NCBI GenBank assembly: GCA_036245805.1 | Contig: BTRK01000005.1 | Span: 40,969,216-41,033,215, forward strand | Length of the DNA stretch: 64,000 bases | Reading direction: 5' to 3' | From: Pristionchus mayeri | Taxonomy: Eukaryota > Nematoda > Chromadorea > Rhabditida > Neodiplogasteridae | Part shown: in pieces, positions 33,322-45,439 of the stretch | Numbering within the stretch: position 1 is the stretch's first letter | Layout of the letters: each line of letters begins with the position of its first letter | Made by a program: the position numbers and the translations under genes | The notes under the pieces: model-generated | Told to the model about the DNA's origin: nothing | Seen by the model: only the letters and a program-made list of their open reading frames with translations | Database searches by the model: none

Positions 33322-33933
33322 CTTAAGAGAGCCGGTTCCCATTTCATCCCGTTATCTGCAGTTTTGTTCACTTCCACTCTTCCCTCTTCCTCTCGCTTCC
33401 TTCCCTGGTATAACGATCAAATGTTGCTCTTGCTGGAATGCATTCGTGAGTAAATCGATCCATTTTCACTACTATCAACGTTTTATTCTCAAAAATTCGT
33501 TTGAATACTCAGAATGAAAAAGGATGTGGTATTGCTGATTGATTGAAATAGATCGATTGCTTTCCATGGTAGTTGTTCATTTGTCCTAGATGGAATCAAT
33601 TAGAGTAGTAACACTCTTGAAGAACAGTCCAAGGATATTTTATTTTATTTTATTGCGTTCGTCTTGAGTGACCATTGTGGATTTTGGAATCTATAGATTT
33701 ATGTATAGGATGTGAAACACAATTTGTATGCTGTAGCACCGGAGCATGAGTGCCAGGTACGGTATATTCGGATCGATTAAGTAAAGACTAGAATTGTGGA
33801 GTCCGGGTTAGTAGAAATAATGCTTTTTAGACACCCCATGATGCAGTAGTGAAACATGTACCAATTGTGGGATAAATTTGGTTGAATTAGTGACTAAAAT
33901 TAGCTAATCAGAGAGATGACCATCGGTATTCTG
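33322..33933. repeat. Long direct repeat, copy 1
   Basis: Very similar over about 610 bp to 40,800-41,407, in the same orientation, from CTTAAGAGAGCCGGTTCCCA to GATGACCATCGG. A third, shorter piece is at 48,557-48,695. No coding potential. Confidence 0.85.
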
Positions 33934-34043
33934 CTGCTAAAAAGGTTATTGTATTTAAGGTGGGGTGCTTGAGGCGACTCAACGACCATTGTGCAAGTTA
34001 TTACAACGAGTTTCAAGAGAGTTATGCGCCATTATTCCATGTA

Positions 34044-35676
34044 TCAGGTTGATGCAAACGTTACTTTTTTTTTTTTTTTCAAATTTCTGCTGGCGTGCGT
34101 AGGCATTCACGATTAAACTAAACTATATGCTATGGCCGTGCCGTGATAGTAGATTATTTTGTTATGTTTGCTTTCAATCTATTAGGTTGATGCAAAAGTC
34201 TTGTGGTTTTTTGATACTTTGCTTTCAATCTTGTTTTCAGTTTGATCGATGAACTTCCCATATTGATTACTAATGAGGCCTTGTATACTCTTTCATACCC
34301 TATCAGCATTGTCCAATCAGAGAGGCGTGAACAGAATATATCTAAATTTTAGTAAATTTATCCATCGAAAACGACACATTACTCAATATTATTTCCCCCC
34401 TGAAGCATGAATTTCCAATACCTGGTGGTCATATGAAGCACCAGTCTGTACCCTATATATAAGTTTTCTCATGGGTGCTGGAAGTTACATCCCTTCGAGG
34501 AATGAAGTCGGTCTTAAAATGACTACCTTCTGAATTTTTGTGTTGATTTTGTGAATTTCTGAAAAATAAGAAATTCAAATTTTCTGAAAGGGCAAAGAAG
34601 CAAGCGCCAATATTTCTTACGATAATATAGCCCCTTCGTGGATGCATACAGCACACTCATGGCGGAGCCTGTATGCTTGGTCTTCCACTCGAAAAAGTCC
34701 GAAAAAGTCACATGAAGCCGGCTTCTGCTCTTATTTTTGACAGCATGTGATTTGGTTCAAACCCACTCATATGACAGGTCTAATGGATATTTTGAAAGAA
34801 TATCAAAGCTACTTCTTAGCCAACAATATGAAGTTGTTTGATGGATTTTCTCTTCAAATACCTAGATAAATAAATTTAAAGTAAAATTGTGTGCATTATT
34901 TGCCATTGGGGTAATCAGAATTTCTTGCGTTGGTTGCAAGATCGGATTGATTGAAATGTGTGAACAAAGTTCAAGCATACCCCTAAATAATACCATGTTT
35001 GTTGGTCTTTGAGATTTGATACACGCGAGTTATGAACGTTCAAAGTAAGGACACAAAAAACCACAAGACTTTTGCATCAACCTTATACGTATCGCATAAA
35101 GATGCTGGTAAATTTTCGAAACACAATAAATCCGCATTCGAATGTGCGTCGGAAACAACGGACATCAAAAATTGTTCCAGCGTCTCAAAATCATAGTTTC
35201 AAAAAATGCAGCTCATGAACCGCTGGGCGAATCCTTTCCTAATTATGCATGTATGCTTACACAGTAAGGTACTTCAGAATAAATCGCAATTTATCCCTCT
35301 TCATCTTCGCGCAAGAATACAGTGCTCATTAATTGAAATTCCAAAATTTGGAAACAGTCTATTTCTATATTTGGGTCAATGTTTCAAAAATGGTATTCGT
35401 TGCAGAATACTCTTGTCGTGTCATACTACATACCGAAACATAGTACTCCACAATAACGTGTAAAAAAAAGATATTATATACCTGGTTCGATAACTTCCCA
35501 ATTAAGCTGTCCTATTCTCGCCGATCAAATCGGATCAACATAGTGCCTGTTATAGAGTGGATTAATGCCAGTATCAACAGTAAATAGTCATTCGTTGATT
35601 GGTCAAATGGAATGAACTGGGGAAGCTAAAATGTTCCTTTCAGAAAAAAAGGAAAGAAACTTTTGCATCAGCCTAA
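34044..35676. mobile_element. TA-flanked MITE with mariner-like ends, carrying a second insertion
   Basis: Left end TCAGGTTGATGCAAACGTTA, right end CTTTTGCATCAGCCTAA, with TA on both sides (34,042-43 and 35,677-78). The ends resemble the TTAGGTTGGTGCAAAAGT termini of mariner elements. The interior holds another element at 34,192-35,085. No transposase. Related to 47,327-48,225. Confidence 0.75.
34192..35085. mobile_element. Nested 0.9-kb MITE with mariner-like ends
   Basis: Ends TTAGGTTGATGCAAAAGTCT and AGACTTTTGCATCAACCTTA, flanked by TA. It sits inside the element at 34,044-35,676. Its left 250 bp recur inverted at 58,310-58,600. The interior ORF at 34,453-34,711 has no recognised domain. 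Confidence 0.78.
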
Positions 35677-36022
35677 TAATTCAGCGGACTGAAGACACCG
35701 CTTTGTCGACTGAAAATGGCTTGAAATGAATCACTCTCGAGCGCCGCGTTGAGCAAAGAAATCGATCCGTTCTGACACGCGCACCCCGTCAAGAGGGGGG
35801 AAAAAGCTCATTTGAGTGGCAACGCCCATCCCATTCATTGTCGGATTAACTAGACAAGGGATCGGCCTGAATTGCAGGGTTTTTCGCACTTAAATGAGCG
35901 TAGCTAAGGAATAAAGTGGAAATTTAAAACTCTGTCCCATCAGATTGCGCGCAAAGGATTCGCGCACCGTTCTGCACAATCGCCATAGTGATAGCTTGAT
36001 CCTCCTCCGAGGAGTAAGGTCT

Positions 36023-36350
36023 GACAAGGGAAGGTCGCGGAGTGTCCATGGAGTTTCATAACGGGACCTAGCGCATTCGAAAAAGTAAAAAAATCTAACA
36101 ACTTCTGTTGTTTTCAAATTTGCCGAACGCTTTTGTGGAGCTCTGGGATGTATGGGAATTTAGGGACATACAGGCTCAGAAATTGCCTGTTTTCGGCCTT
36201 TCGAACGGGTTCGCCACTATGACCGCAGATTTTCACATAAGCGTTCGGCAAATTTGAAAACAACATAAGTTCTTAGAATTTTCTCCTCTTTCGAATGTGC
36301 TAGGTCTCGTTATGAATCTCCATGGACACTCCGCGACTTTCCCTTGTGAG
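36023..36350. repeat. Small inverted-repeat element
   Basis: Arms 36,023-36,136 and 36,241-36,350 are reverse complements (CGCGGAGTGTCCATGGAGTT... and ...CTCCATGGACACTCCGCG), with about 100 bp between them. Confidence 0.75.
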
Positions 36351-36751
36351 GTGGGCAAAACAGTCGTTTTTAGGCGATTTCACGGATTTTCGAGCACTAT
36401 AATGAACGTTTCTAGTTAGTATATGGGTGGAATGGAGGCCCCATTATAGATAAATGGAAGGATCATAATCTCGATTAGAAACGCTTTCATTATAAATATT
36501 CGAGTATAAAAATATAAAACATTATAAATAGTGAGCTAACTAGGAAAATCTATTATTGTCCTAAATCACATTTTGTTGTAAGGAATAATAGTCGCACTTT
36601 GTTTAAAAGCCTTCCTTGTTCGTTGTTGATAAACAGATGTTGTTCTCATTGCTCACGAAGCAAGCAGTGACCCTTGAAAAGAATACCACAAGCACACACC
36701 GCGTAAAAATGGAGAGCATAAAGAAAAAAAGGCGAACCTAATTCGTTGTCT

Positions 36752-37706
36752 GGCTCTGTACGGACTGGGTGGACAAATGAGATTTGAGAGGACAAATGAG
36801 GTAGCTGTACGGTTTCGGTGGACAATCCGGGATTTGGGTGGACAAATGAGATTTGAGTGGACAAATGAATAATTGAAGTGGTACATCAAGTATTGTCTCT
36901 GGAATCATGTAATATTTTATGTGGACGTATTCTCAGTGTTCTAAACCAACGTTGTCAACCTCTTTCATTGTACATGTTGAAGAATGCTCTTCAGTTCGTC
37001 ACTACTTAGATAACAGATAAGTTGTCCCCTCTCGAGCGGTGAGTATCGACAATCACGTGTATTGTTTGGAATAAAATAAGGTGCAACCACGTCAAGTCAA
37101 GATATGACTAATCAAAGGGATGTTGTTCCATAGGACCGACTACCGCTAGTTCTATGTGTCCCTGCTTTCCAATGCTTCTATGGAGCGTTAACTTTCGTAA
37201 CCCAGGTCGCTACCAATTTACCGACACACTGGTGATGATCGGTCTTCCCATTCCTCGAAGGGAATCGAACTCAGGCCAGGAAGGGAGGATGAATCCAACT
37301 CAGGTCCATTGAGAGTGGCGTATAACACCGGAACCACACCTTCATCTTGAATATGGTTCAAATTAAAATAGTGAAAACGACTGGAGCCTTCATAATTGCT
37401 TCCACTTTCATTGTATGAGTTTGTGTGGCCTCTCTATGTGACCAAAGGTCTGAAGACCATCCTTAAGCATGGGAACAAAAACTGCGAGAATCTGATATCT
37501 TAAGCTAAGAAACCTGGTAGCAGTTATAAATCAATTACTAGACGCTTCCAGATAGAACAACTGATGTACCACTTAAAAATGCATTTGTCCACCCAAGCCC
37601 CATTTATTTCATTTTTCCACTCAAATCCCGGGTTGTCCACCGAAACCGTACAGCTACCTCATTTGTCCTCCCAAATCTCATTTGTCCACCCAATCCGTGC
37701 AGAGCC
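36752..37706. mobile_element. hAT-like non-autonomous element, 955 bp
   Basis: Perfect 8-bp target duplication CGTTGTCT at 36,744-51 and 37,707-14. Terminal inverted repeats GGCTCTGTACGGACTGGGTG and the matching CACCCAATCCGTGCAGAGCC. Several subterminal copies of GGACAAATGAG lie in both ends, as expected of transposase-binding repeats. No transposase ORF. It shares the GGCTCTG terminus with 59,371-59,966. Confidence 0.82.
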
Positions 37707-37960
37707 CGTTGTCTCCTCTGCATGAAGTCCAAATATAATGAAGATGATGCAGATGGCCTGTAAGAACTAGAATTAACATAAATCAACCATATATAGAGCG
37801 GAAAATAGCAGATAATAGCCATAGAAATTGAGGCGAAAAAAAAATCTCGAGCAAATACCACACTCTGGTTCAGCGCCCGTGACCGGACAAGCTTCACAAG
37901 AGCTTAATCGAAGGTATACGAAGTGGAGAACGAATTGAATGATAAAAGTGAACGATTTAA

Positions 37961-39059
37961 CAGTGCGTTCGCGTAAGAACCGCACACTTCTCCAAGATTT
38001 CGGTACAGCAAGAAACCACACTTTGAGATAATCATTCATTTCGATGTCCCTATGGCTCCTACATCGATTCATATTATTTTAATTAAATTAATTCATATTA
38101 TTTTAAAAAATTAATTCATATTATTTTACATATTTTAATTAATCTCATTTGCATAATTACACGCACTCAAATTTTGACTAGTTTCGAACTCTTTCATGTG
38201 CTACTCTGCGGCGGTTTGTCCAATTCACTTGACAATTTGGCACTAGGCCCTACTCGATATGCCCTATCAGCCTATGATCTTCGTTTATGCAATTTCTAAA
38301 TTTTAGTTTTTTGTCCAAAATTCAAGATTTTTTATCTCCAAAAACATACCTGTCCAATTTTTTGATATGTTGTTTCAATAATTTACATATATCTGCTAGA
38401 TTTTTGCGAGGCGCTAGGAAGTTCCACATAGGGGTTACGGCCTTAAAACTGAAAACTCATTTTAGAGGAAATCCCTGTTTTTGAGACCGCTCGCCCCTCT
38501 CGCGCGGCCAGGAATTAATGATTTCGACTACGGGAAAGGAATATTCGAATGTGTTTCAAGGCTATATTATGTTGAAAAGAGGGTATCCCTCTAAAATAAT
38601 TTCTCAGTTTTAAAGCCGTAACCCTTATGTGGAACTTCCTAGCGCCTCGCAAAAAATTTCGCCGATAGATGTAATGTATTGACACAACATATCAAAAAAT
38701 TGGACAGGTATGTTGTCTACTTTTCGAGATAAAAAATCTTGAATTTTGAATAAACAAGTAAAATTTCGAAATTGCACAAACGAAGATCATAGGCGGATAG
38801 GGCATGTCGAGTAGGGCCTAGTGCCAAATTTTCAAGCGAATTGGGCAAACCTCCGCCGAGCAGCGCATAACGAAGTTCGCATAACGAAGTTTAAAACAAG
38901 TGAAAATCCAAGTGCGTGTAATTATGCAAATGAGATTAATTAAAATATGGCAATAATATGAATCGATGTAGGACCCATAGGGACATCGAAATGCATGATT
39001 ATCTCACAGACGGTTTCTTGCTGTACCGGCAGGGGTGTGATCCTTATGCGAACGCACTG
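37961..39059. mobile_element. Fold-back element, 1099 bp, flanked by TTAA
   Basis: Ends CAGTGCGTTCGCGTAAGAAC and the matching GATCCTTATGCGAACGCACTG, with TTAA on both sides (37,957-60 and 39,060-63). The long arms extend to the centre (38,313-38,450 pairs with 38,608-38,750). No transposase. Related single ends are at about 24,935-24,951, 29,136-29,149 and 41,463. Confidence 0.8.
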
Positions 39060-39829
39060 TTAAAAGAAAGAAAACTCGAAATCGAGCGAAGGAAAAAAAA
39101 GAAAAGACAAAAAGACAAATTGCCGAGAGCCGGAAGCCGTGTATTCGTAAATTAACTACTGTAATTTTCGCGGATCACGTTTTTTATCAATTTATTTTGA
39201 AAAATTATTGCGATAAATCTATTATTTATTTATTTGCATATTATACATGAATCGATGGAGAAGGACCTGAAAAGTCCAAAAATCACCAATTCAACGTAAA
39301 TCTCTCTCTGCCCGAGCGGCAAAATGGCGAGTGGATGCGGGGGGATTCCAGGGGATTCCGCGGGAATCCAGTTTTCACATATTGACCTGACCGGACTGTA
39401 TTAGCCGTGAGAAATTTCGCATCTTCAGTTGCTGGTAGAAGTTGCTTGATTTTACATGATTCGACTCCATCATTGTCTTCTCGTTCATGATCACCATTCT
39501 CGTTCTCGTCGTCGCAGAAATCGAATGTAGAAATGCGGGCCTTGGACATTTTTAGTTTCACTTTTTGCATTAAAGATAAAGAAGTAAGATGATTACTTGG
39601 AACGACGTAGAACATACAAATTTATTCAATTTAAGATTATGAAATTGCATGTGTCTCAACGCCTTCGCTAGCTGTTTAAACTTCACCGTCTATAAGGTAG
39701 TTGAACATTACAACATCTCTGCAGTACTGATGCGAAACAGTGTATTATTATATTGTTGTGTGTAGCGGTGCAACTCGATAATGATTCGATAATGAACTCG
39801 ATAATGACAATTGATGATTTTCAATTGGT

Positions 39830-40799
39830 TTGGAAGCCATCTGACGAAAAAAATATTTTTATAAAAAAATTTCCACTTCAGCAATTATGAAAAAAACAAT
39901 TTTCGTCAGATGGCTTCCAAACCAATTGGAAATCATCAATTGGGTTGGATTTAGTAATTCTTAGTAAAATATCGGGTGAACTTCATCTAGCAATTTCAGA
40001 GTGCCCAAAACTCCCAAAATTTAAAAAAAAAATCGAAAAATCGCGTTTTCTCGAGTTTTCAAATCATTAGGGTACGAAATTGTGTGCTTAACATACGCAA
40101 ACTACTTTAAAGATGCTTATTCTATAATAATATGGCTTATTGGGACATTGCTGATCATTGCGAACATAATAATCGAGAAAAAATGTCGAAATTAGTGGAA
40201 AGCATGAAATTTCAAATTAAAGGCTTCAAATTGCCAGTTCATGGTCTCAAATTATTGTATTTGTTCTAAAAACAATTTTCGAAGCTTAAAACTGCCCATT
40301 TGTCACAATGTGGACAAATTGTGATTATTTGTATCTTCAAGTTAGCTCTAAGGTGGCCTTCTTCCCGAACACATAACTTCCGAGCCCACATATTAATTTT
40401 CGTGAAATTTGGATATTATATGCATTTTTTGATGGAGAATCCGAAAATGACTTTAGTTTTGGTCCAGAGCATTAAAAAATTTTCAGGACGGCCAAAAAAT
40501 TTCGATAATCCATGTTTTCGACACTTTGTCGATAATAGATCGCGTTTTCAGCAAGTTTTTCGTTATTTTCATCGAAAAATACTCCAGAAAAACATATAAT
40601 ATCTTACTTTTAAAAAAATTGAAAATTTCGATTTTTTTTGGGCCTTGTCTGGCATGTTTCGGAAAGTGCACCACAGCCCTTCATATTGAGCCAAATATCA
40701 GCACTTGGTCTGGGAACTTCACCATCGAGATATTGAGGGGGTTGCATAAAAGTCCTCCGTAGACCCCTCCCAAAAGGTACTTTTTCTCGTGGAATGTCT
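39830..40799. repeat. Fold-back-type repeat, copy 1
   Basis: Contains a short inverted repeat around AATTGGTTTGGAAGCCATCT (39,824-39,940). The segment 40,440-40,799 recurs inverted at 55,011-55,360, and 39,870-40,125 recurs directly at 55,380-55,630. It abuts the long direct repeat at 40,800. Confidence 0.65.
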
Positions 40800-41407
40800 C
40801 TTAAGAGAGCCGGTTCCCAATTTCATCGCGTTATCTGCAGGTTTGTCCACTTCCACTCTTCCCTCTTCCTCTCGCTTCCTTCCCTGGTATAACGATCAAA
40901 TGTTGCTCTTGCTGGAATGCATTAGTGAGTAAATCGATCCATTTTCACTATTATCAACGTTTTATTCTCAAAAATTCGTTAGAATACTCAAAATGAAAAA
41001 TGATGTGGTATTGCTGATTGAAATAGATCGATTGCTTTCCATGGTAGTTGTTCATTTGTCCTAGATGGAATCAATTAGAGTAGTAACACTATGGAAGAAC
41101 AGTCCAAGGATATTTTATTTTATTTTATTGCGTTCGTCTTGAGTGACCATTGTGGATTTTGGAATCTATAGATTTATGTATAGGATGTGAAACGTGAATT
41201 TGTATGCTGTAGCACCGGAGCATGAGTGCCAGGTACGGTATTTTCGGATCGATTAAGTAAAGACTAGAATTGTGGACTCCGGTTTAGTAGAAATAATGCT
41301 TTTTAGACACCCCGATGCAGTAGTGAAACATGTACCAATTGTGGGATAAATTTGGTTGAATTAGTGACTAAAATTAGCTAATCAGAGAGATGACCATCGG
41401 CATTCTG
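40800..41407. repeat. Long direct repeat, copy 2
   Basis: Partner of 33,322-33,933; same orientation and nearly collinear with a few indels. Confidence 0.85.
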
Positions 41408-41409
41408 CG

Positions 41410-42600
41410 GACATTTACCTTACTTTTCCACATACTTTTTCCTCTTTCTCATCAGCATATCAGTGCGTTCGCGTAAGAATCGCATACCCACAGGAACAGC
41501 AAAATAGGTAGTTCGGGATTTTAAGAGTTTCTGATACCTGATGATCCCCTCTTTCCATTTTTATACTTGTCAATGGTTCAAATCAATAATTTGCATAATT
41601 ACTCATGCTCAAAGTTATGTAACCAAAATTCCTAAAATTTCGCCACTTGTCGCATAATTTGTCTAAAATTCTAAAAACTTGGTGATAGGCCTTTTTTGAT
41701 GCGCTCTATCCGTCTATGTTGTTTATTCATGCAAAATCGGAAGTTTAAATTTTCATCAATTTTTCGAAGATTTTTTTCTCGAAAACAAAGCCGAACACAT
41801 AGCTGGATTTTATCCACGACGTGCAGGTAATATAATGTTTCACAAGTTTCCCATATTCGGTCAATATTTTGTTGGACAGTATTTGAGCTGCTTGATAGAA
41901 ACACAAAACAATTCATATTTTACCATTCTTTTACGTCATTCTGTGATTATGTGACCACAATTACGGAAAACTCTAAATCTTAGTGCGATTAAGACATCTT
42001 GCTGCAACACTTGGTGATGAAATTGAGAAAACATGAAATAAGGATACTACCAGTTTCATGCCTGCTTCGAAAGGTTTTGTTAGTGCAATTCCAACGTTCG
42101 TGATTGTTTAGTAGTGCATGAATCACTCTCAAAATAACGATATTATTTCTCTCAGGTTGTCTACTCTCCATTATCACAGGTCTCCTGTAAGAATGTAGGA
42201 ACGCTGGCTATCAGAAATATTCTATGCCACCGATTTCGATTATACTTGGTATAGGGACACAATGGGGGGTCAGAATGTCAATTCACTCCGTTCGGTAAAA
42301 TCTGCACATTATCGAATTTTATGATATAGCTATTCCAATTGACATATTTAAGTCAATGTTCATCGTAGAGGTTACTCTTTTTAGCATTCTGCTCGTATTG
42401 AAGAGCTCTACAAAATATCAACGTCCAAAACGAGGGAAGTCGTTTTCATAGTCATTTCCTCGAGAACCGTTTTTGATATCGAGAAACCGGTACCATAAAA
42501 CCCAAGGAATTGTAGATCTCGTATGGATTCTCCGGCCAAAATTACTGGGTATCTCCGTTGAAAATTTTTCATATAACTGGCTTCCCGATATTGATTTACT
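41410..42600. other. Intergenic, nothing coding recognised
   Basis: Includes one isolated CAGTGCGTTCGC terminus at 41,463. The rest shows no structure I can name. Confidence 0.4.
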
Positions 42601-42601
42601 A

Positions 42602-43845
42602 TTGGGGTGTCCGGAAAGTTCGTATAATTTTTTGTTTTTATTTTTTATTTTTTCTTTACAATTCTCAGTGACCAATGTATGCCCCCTTCTTTCTCACTAC
42701 CTCCCTCCAGCGATTGGGCAGGGTCTCGATTCCTCTCTTCCAGAATGCGGGTTTCTTCGAGACCGCCCAGTTCACGAAAGCCCTCACAACTTCATCTCGA
42801 TTCTTGAACTTCTTTCCTTTGCAGAAGTCAGAGAGAGAGAGCGGAAGCAGTGGTAGTCGCATGGGGAGAGATCCGGGGAATACGGTGGATGGGGAATCCT
42901 CTCGATCTTCAGCTCGTCCATTTTCTCCTGGGTCATCTTCGCTCGATGTGGGCGAGCATTGTCCATCAGAAGAAGAATTTTGCCCTGGTTCAGGAGTCTG
43001 GGAGGGACTCTGATCGCGACATCTTCCAGTTGTTCAGAGAAGAGGTCGGCATTGATGCTGGTGCCAGGGGCGAGGATCTCCCAGTAGATGGGACCGAGCA
43101 CTGAGAAGAAGAAGCAGAGGAGTTCCTTCTTTCCGTGCTCTTCCTTCTTCGGGACGGGCGTGGGCTTCTCATCTGCATCCACCCATTGCAGTCTCCTCAC
43201 AGGGTTATCGTACGTGATCCACTTCTCATCTGTAGCGATGATGGAATTGACCCATCAAAGATTGGATCTACGATGGAGTAATTCCCGACAGACTTGAACA
43301 CGATTTTTCAGCTGTTCGGGGGAGAGGTAATGGGGAATCACTTGTGGGAGTTTCGGCTTCTTCCCAGATCGATGGATGATATCGTACACCGTTGATCTGG
43401 GAGTACCAGTATCCTTCTTCAACTCACGCACACTGGCCATGGGCTTGCGCTTCAGTGTGCGGAGAACGAGAGGCTGATCGAGGGAGGGAGGGCGTCCAGA
43501 GCGGGGTTGATCATCGAGACCAAACTCCCCTTTCTTGAAGCGGGAGAACCACTTATAGCAGAAGGGTATGGAGGGGGGCGTCAGCTCTTTCCGACTGGGC
43601 CAGGGCAGAGTGGGCCTCCTTCACGGATCGGCCAAGACGGTAGTAATGAAGTAAAACTGCTCGGAGGTAGAGATGGGAGTCCATCACAAGAATCAATGTA
43701 GCAACTAGGAGACTGATTAAATCCTCTCACTACTCAACGTCAGAATGATGCAATACATTGTTGACAAACAGATTGCGCACTCACTGCATTTGATCGCGAA
43801 CTGACTTTTTTCCGAAGCATTATACGAACTTTCCGGACACCCCAA
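42602..43845 (-). mobile_element. Mariner transposon, second copy, 1244 bp
   Basis: TA target duplications at 42,600-01 and 43,846-47. Same TIRs and near-identical body as the copy at 18,833-20,076. Confidence 0.95.
42665..43695 (-). pseudogene. Mariner transposase, degraded copy
   Basis: Carries the same GA-run frameshift as the first copy (42,829-42,843). It has a further CGA-to-TGA nonsense change at 43,255-43,257 (just before the ATDEKW motif) and a frame break near 43,570-43,590, where a G run is one base longer. The catalytic aspartate motifs themselves are unchanged. It cannot make a full transposase. Confidence 0.92.
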
Positions 43846-44260
43846 TATGTAAGTTCTCGGACACACGCCATATTTTTGCCCAAAACAGTCTTTTAATTAA
43901 TCCGTTGGCGAACACATGTCCGAGGTAAGCAGTGATATATCGAGGTGCAGAATAAAGATATCTCAGCATTGTTTAATTGTATCCGTCTGCTTCCGACGAG
44001 CTATTGAACCAAACCTTGCGTATGCGTGATATTCAGCGAATGAAACTGCTAATCAATTGGATAATTTCGAAACATTAATATCTTGTCATCTATCGTTTAC
44101 CAAATGGTTCGTGCAACCTAAGCCAAATCGGAGCCTTTGATTCCCTCTTAAGCAACCGTACCCACGGCAGCCAACTGGTTGTTCTTCCCGTCTCATCGAA
44201 ATTCTCCTCGATGCTCAACTCTAGGTTCATGAGGTCGCCTGCAATAAAAATGAGTAAATT

Positions 44261-44362
44261 AACATTGTTGGGGGGACGACATTTGCGGCGAGAGGTTCTT
44301 AGTTGCGCAAATTTGCGCAACTAAGAACCTCTCGCCGCAAATGTCGTCCCCCCAACAATGTT
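44261..44362. repeat. Perfect 102-bp palindrome
   Basis: Two 51-nt arms with no spacer, centred at 44,311/44,312. The left arm runs AACATTGTTGGGGGGACGAC to GTTCTTAGTTGCGCAAA; the right arm is its exact reverse complement. It forms the left end of the element at 44,270-44,702. Confidence 0.93.
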
Positions 44363-44702
44363 ACCAACGACATTTGCGCAACTAAGAACCTCTCGCTTGT
44401 AAGGAATAGAAAGTTGGGAGTTGTTGCATTGTAACCAGTATGTGCTCCGAAATATTTTCATATATAAATTTCGTTACCAGGCGATATTGAGTTTTACTCC
44501 AAATCAACGACCCGGGGTTCATGGAATGTGGATTTTCATGACCATTCATTGAAACTCAATGTCGCTTGGTAACGAAATTTATATATGAAAATATTTCGGA
44601 GCACATACTGATTACAATGCAACAATACCCAACTTTCTAGCACTTCTTCCAAGCGAGATGTTCTTAGTTGCGCAAATGTCGTTTGCGCAAATGTCGTCCC
44701 CC
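44270..44702. mobile_element. Short element with GGGGGGACGACATTTGCG ends
   Basis: Both ends carry GGGGGGACGACATTTGCG as inverted repeats. An inner inverted repeat (44,405-44,500 with 44,550-44,640) uses AGAAAGTTGGGAGTTGTTGC. Related sequence to the inner part lies at 25,855-25,950. No coding sequence. Confidence 0.65.
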
Positions 44703-44838
44703 CGGCCAATCCAGAACTATGCAAAGGGCAAAACATAAAATTATCCAAAAATTTAAAATTACTGTAACTACCAAGAGTTAGACAAGAGTTAGTATCACTT
44801 AATTTGCTCACACTATTAATAGTTGTTTCATAACTAGT

Positions 44839-45435
44839 GGGCAACTACGCCTATCCCACCATGACTGTGTTGCAGGAAGAAGCCATTTCCCCTATTGATT
44901 GCAAAAATGCCTACAAAATCGCGGACCTAAAGCCGCGTCTGACCCAACGCTAGAGCCTACGGCCGAGAATCGACATCGACGTGATGCATTTATTGAACAA
45001 CAAAATCATGAATCTGACCCATCATATGACACAGTGCCACGGGATACGATAGGTTTTGGTAACTGTAGGATTTTAGTATTGATGTTTCGCAACCATCCTC
45101 CGACGAAATCATGAATCTGACCCAGCGTCTGACCCAGCGAACTGTATTACGGTAGTCATTGGTTACTGTAGTAGTACGGTATCGATGATTTCCATTTATC
45201 CTCCGATGAAATCATGAGTCTGACACAGGATCTGACCCAACGCCAATCCAATGGTATACTGTGGACAGACGGACAAGTCAACGAACACCTACTTTTGGTC
45301 GTAATTTTTTTTCTTCTGGAAATTTCGGAAATCTTTTTAGTGTAATGACCTTGTATTTCGATTGCACAGAAGCTATCAAAATCTCATCCGAATCGAACGC
45401 GCCAGTCGAAGAAGCGTTCAGTTTATGGTAAGGTA
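44839..45435. repeat. Dispersed repeat family R, copy 2
   Basis: Shares TAGTGGGCAACTACGCCT and the GAATCTGACCCA phrases with copies 1 and 3, including the CGAACACCTA stretch near its end. Confidence 0.72.
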
Positions 45436-45439
45436 TGCA

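Noticed and set aside
44261..44702. Palindromes as CRISPR-like repeats
   Set aside because: No regular spacer array, and the host is eukaryotic. The repeats are tips of one mobile element.
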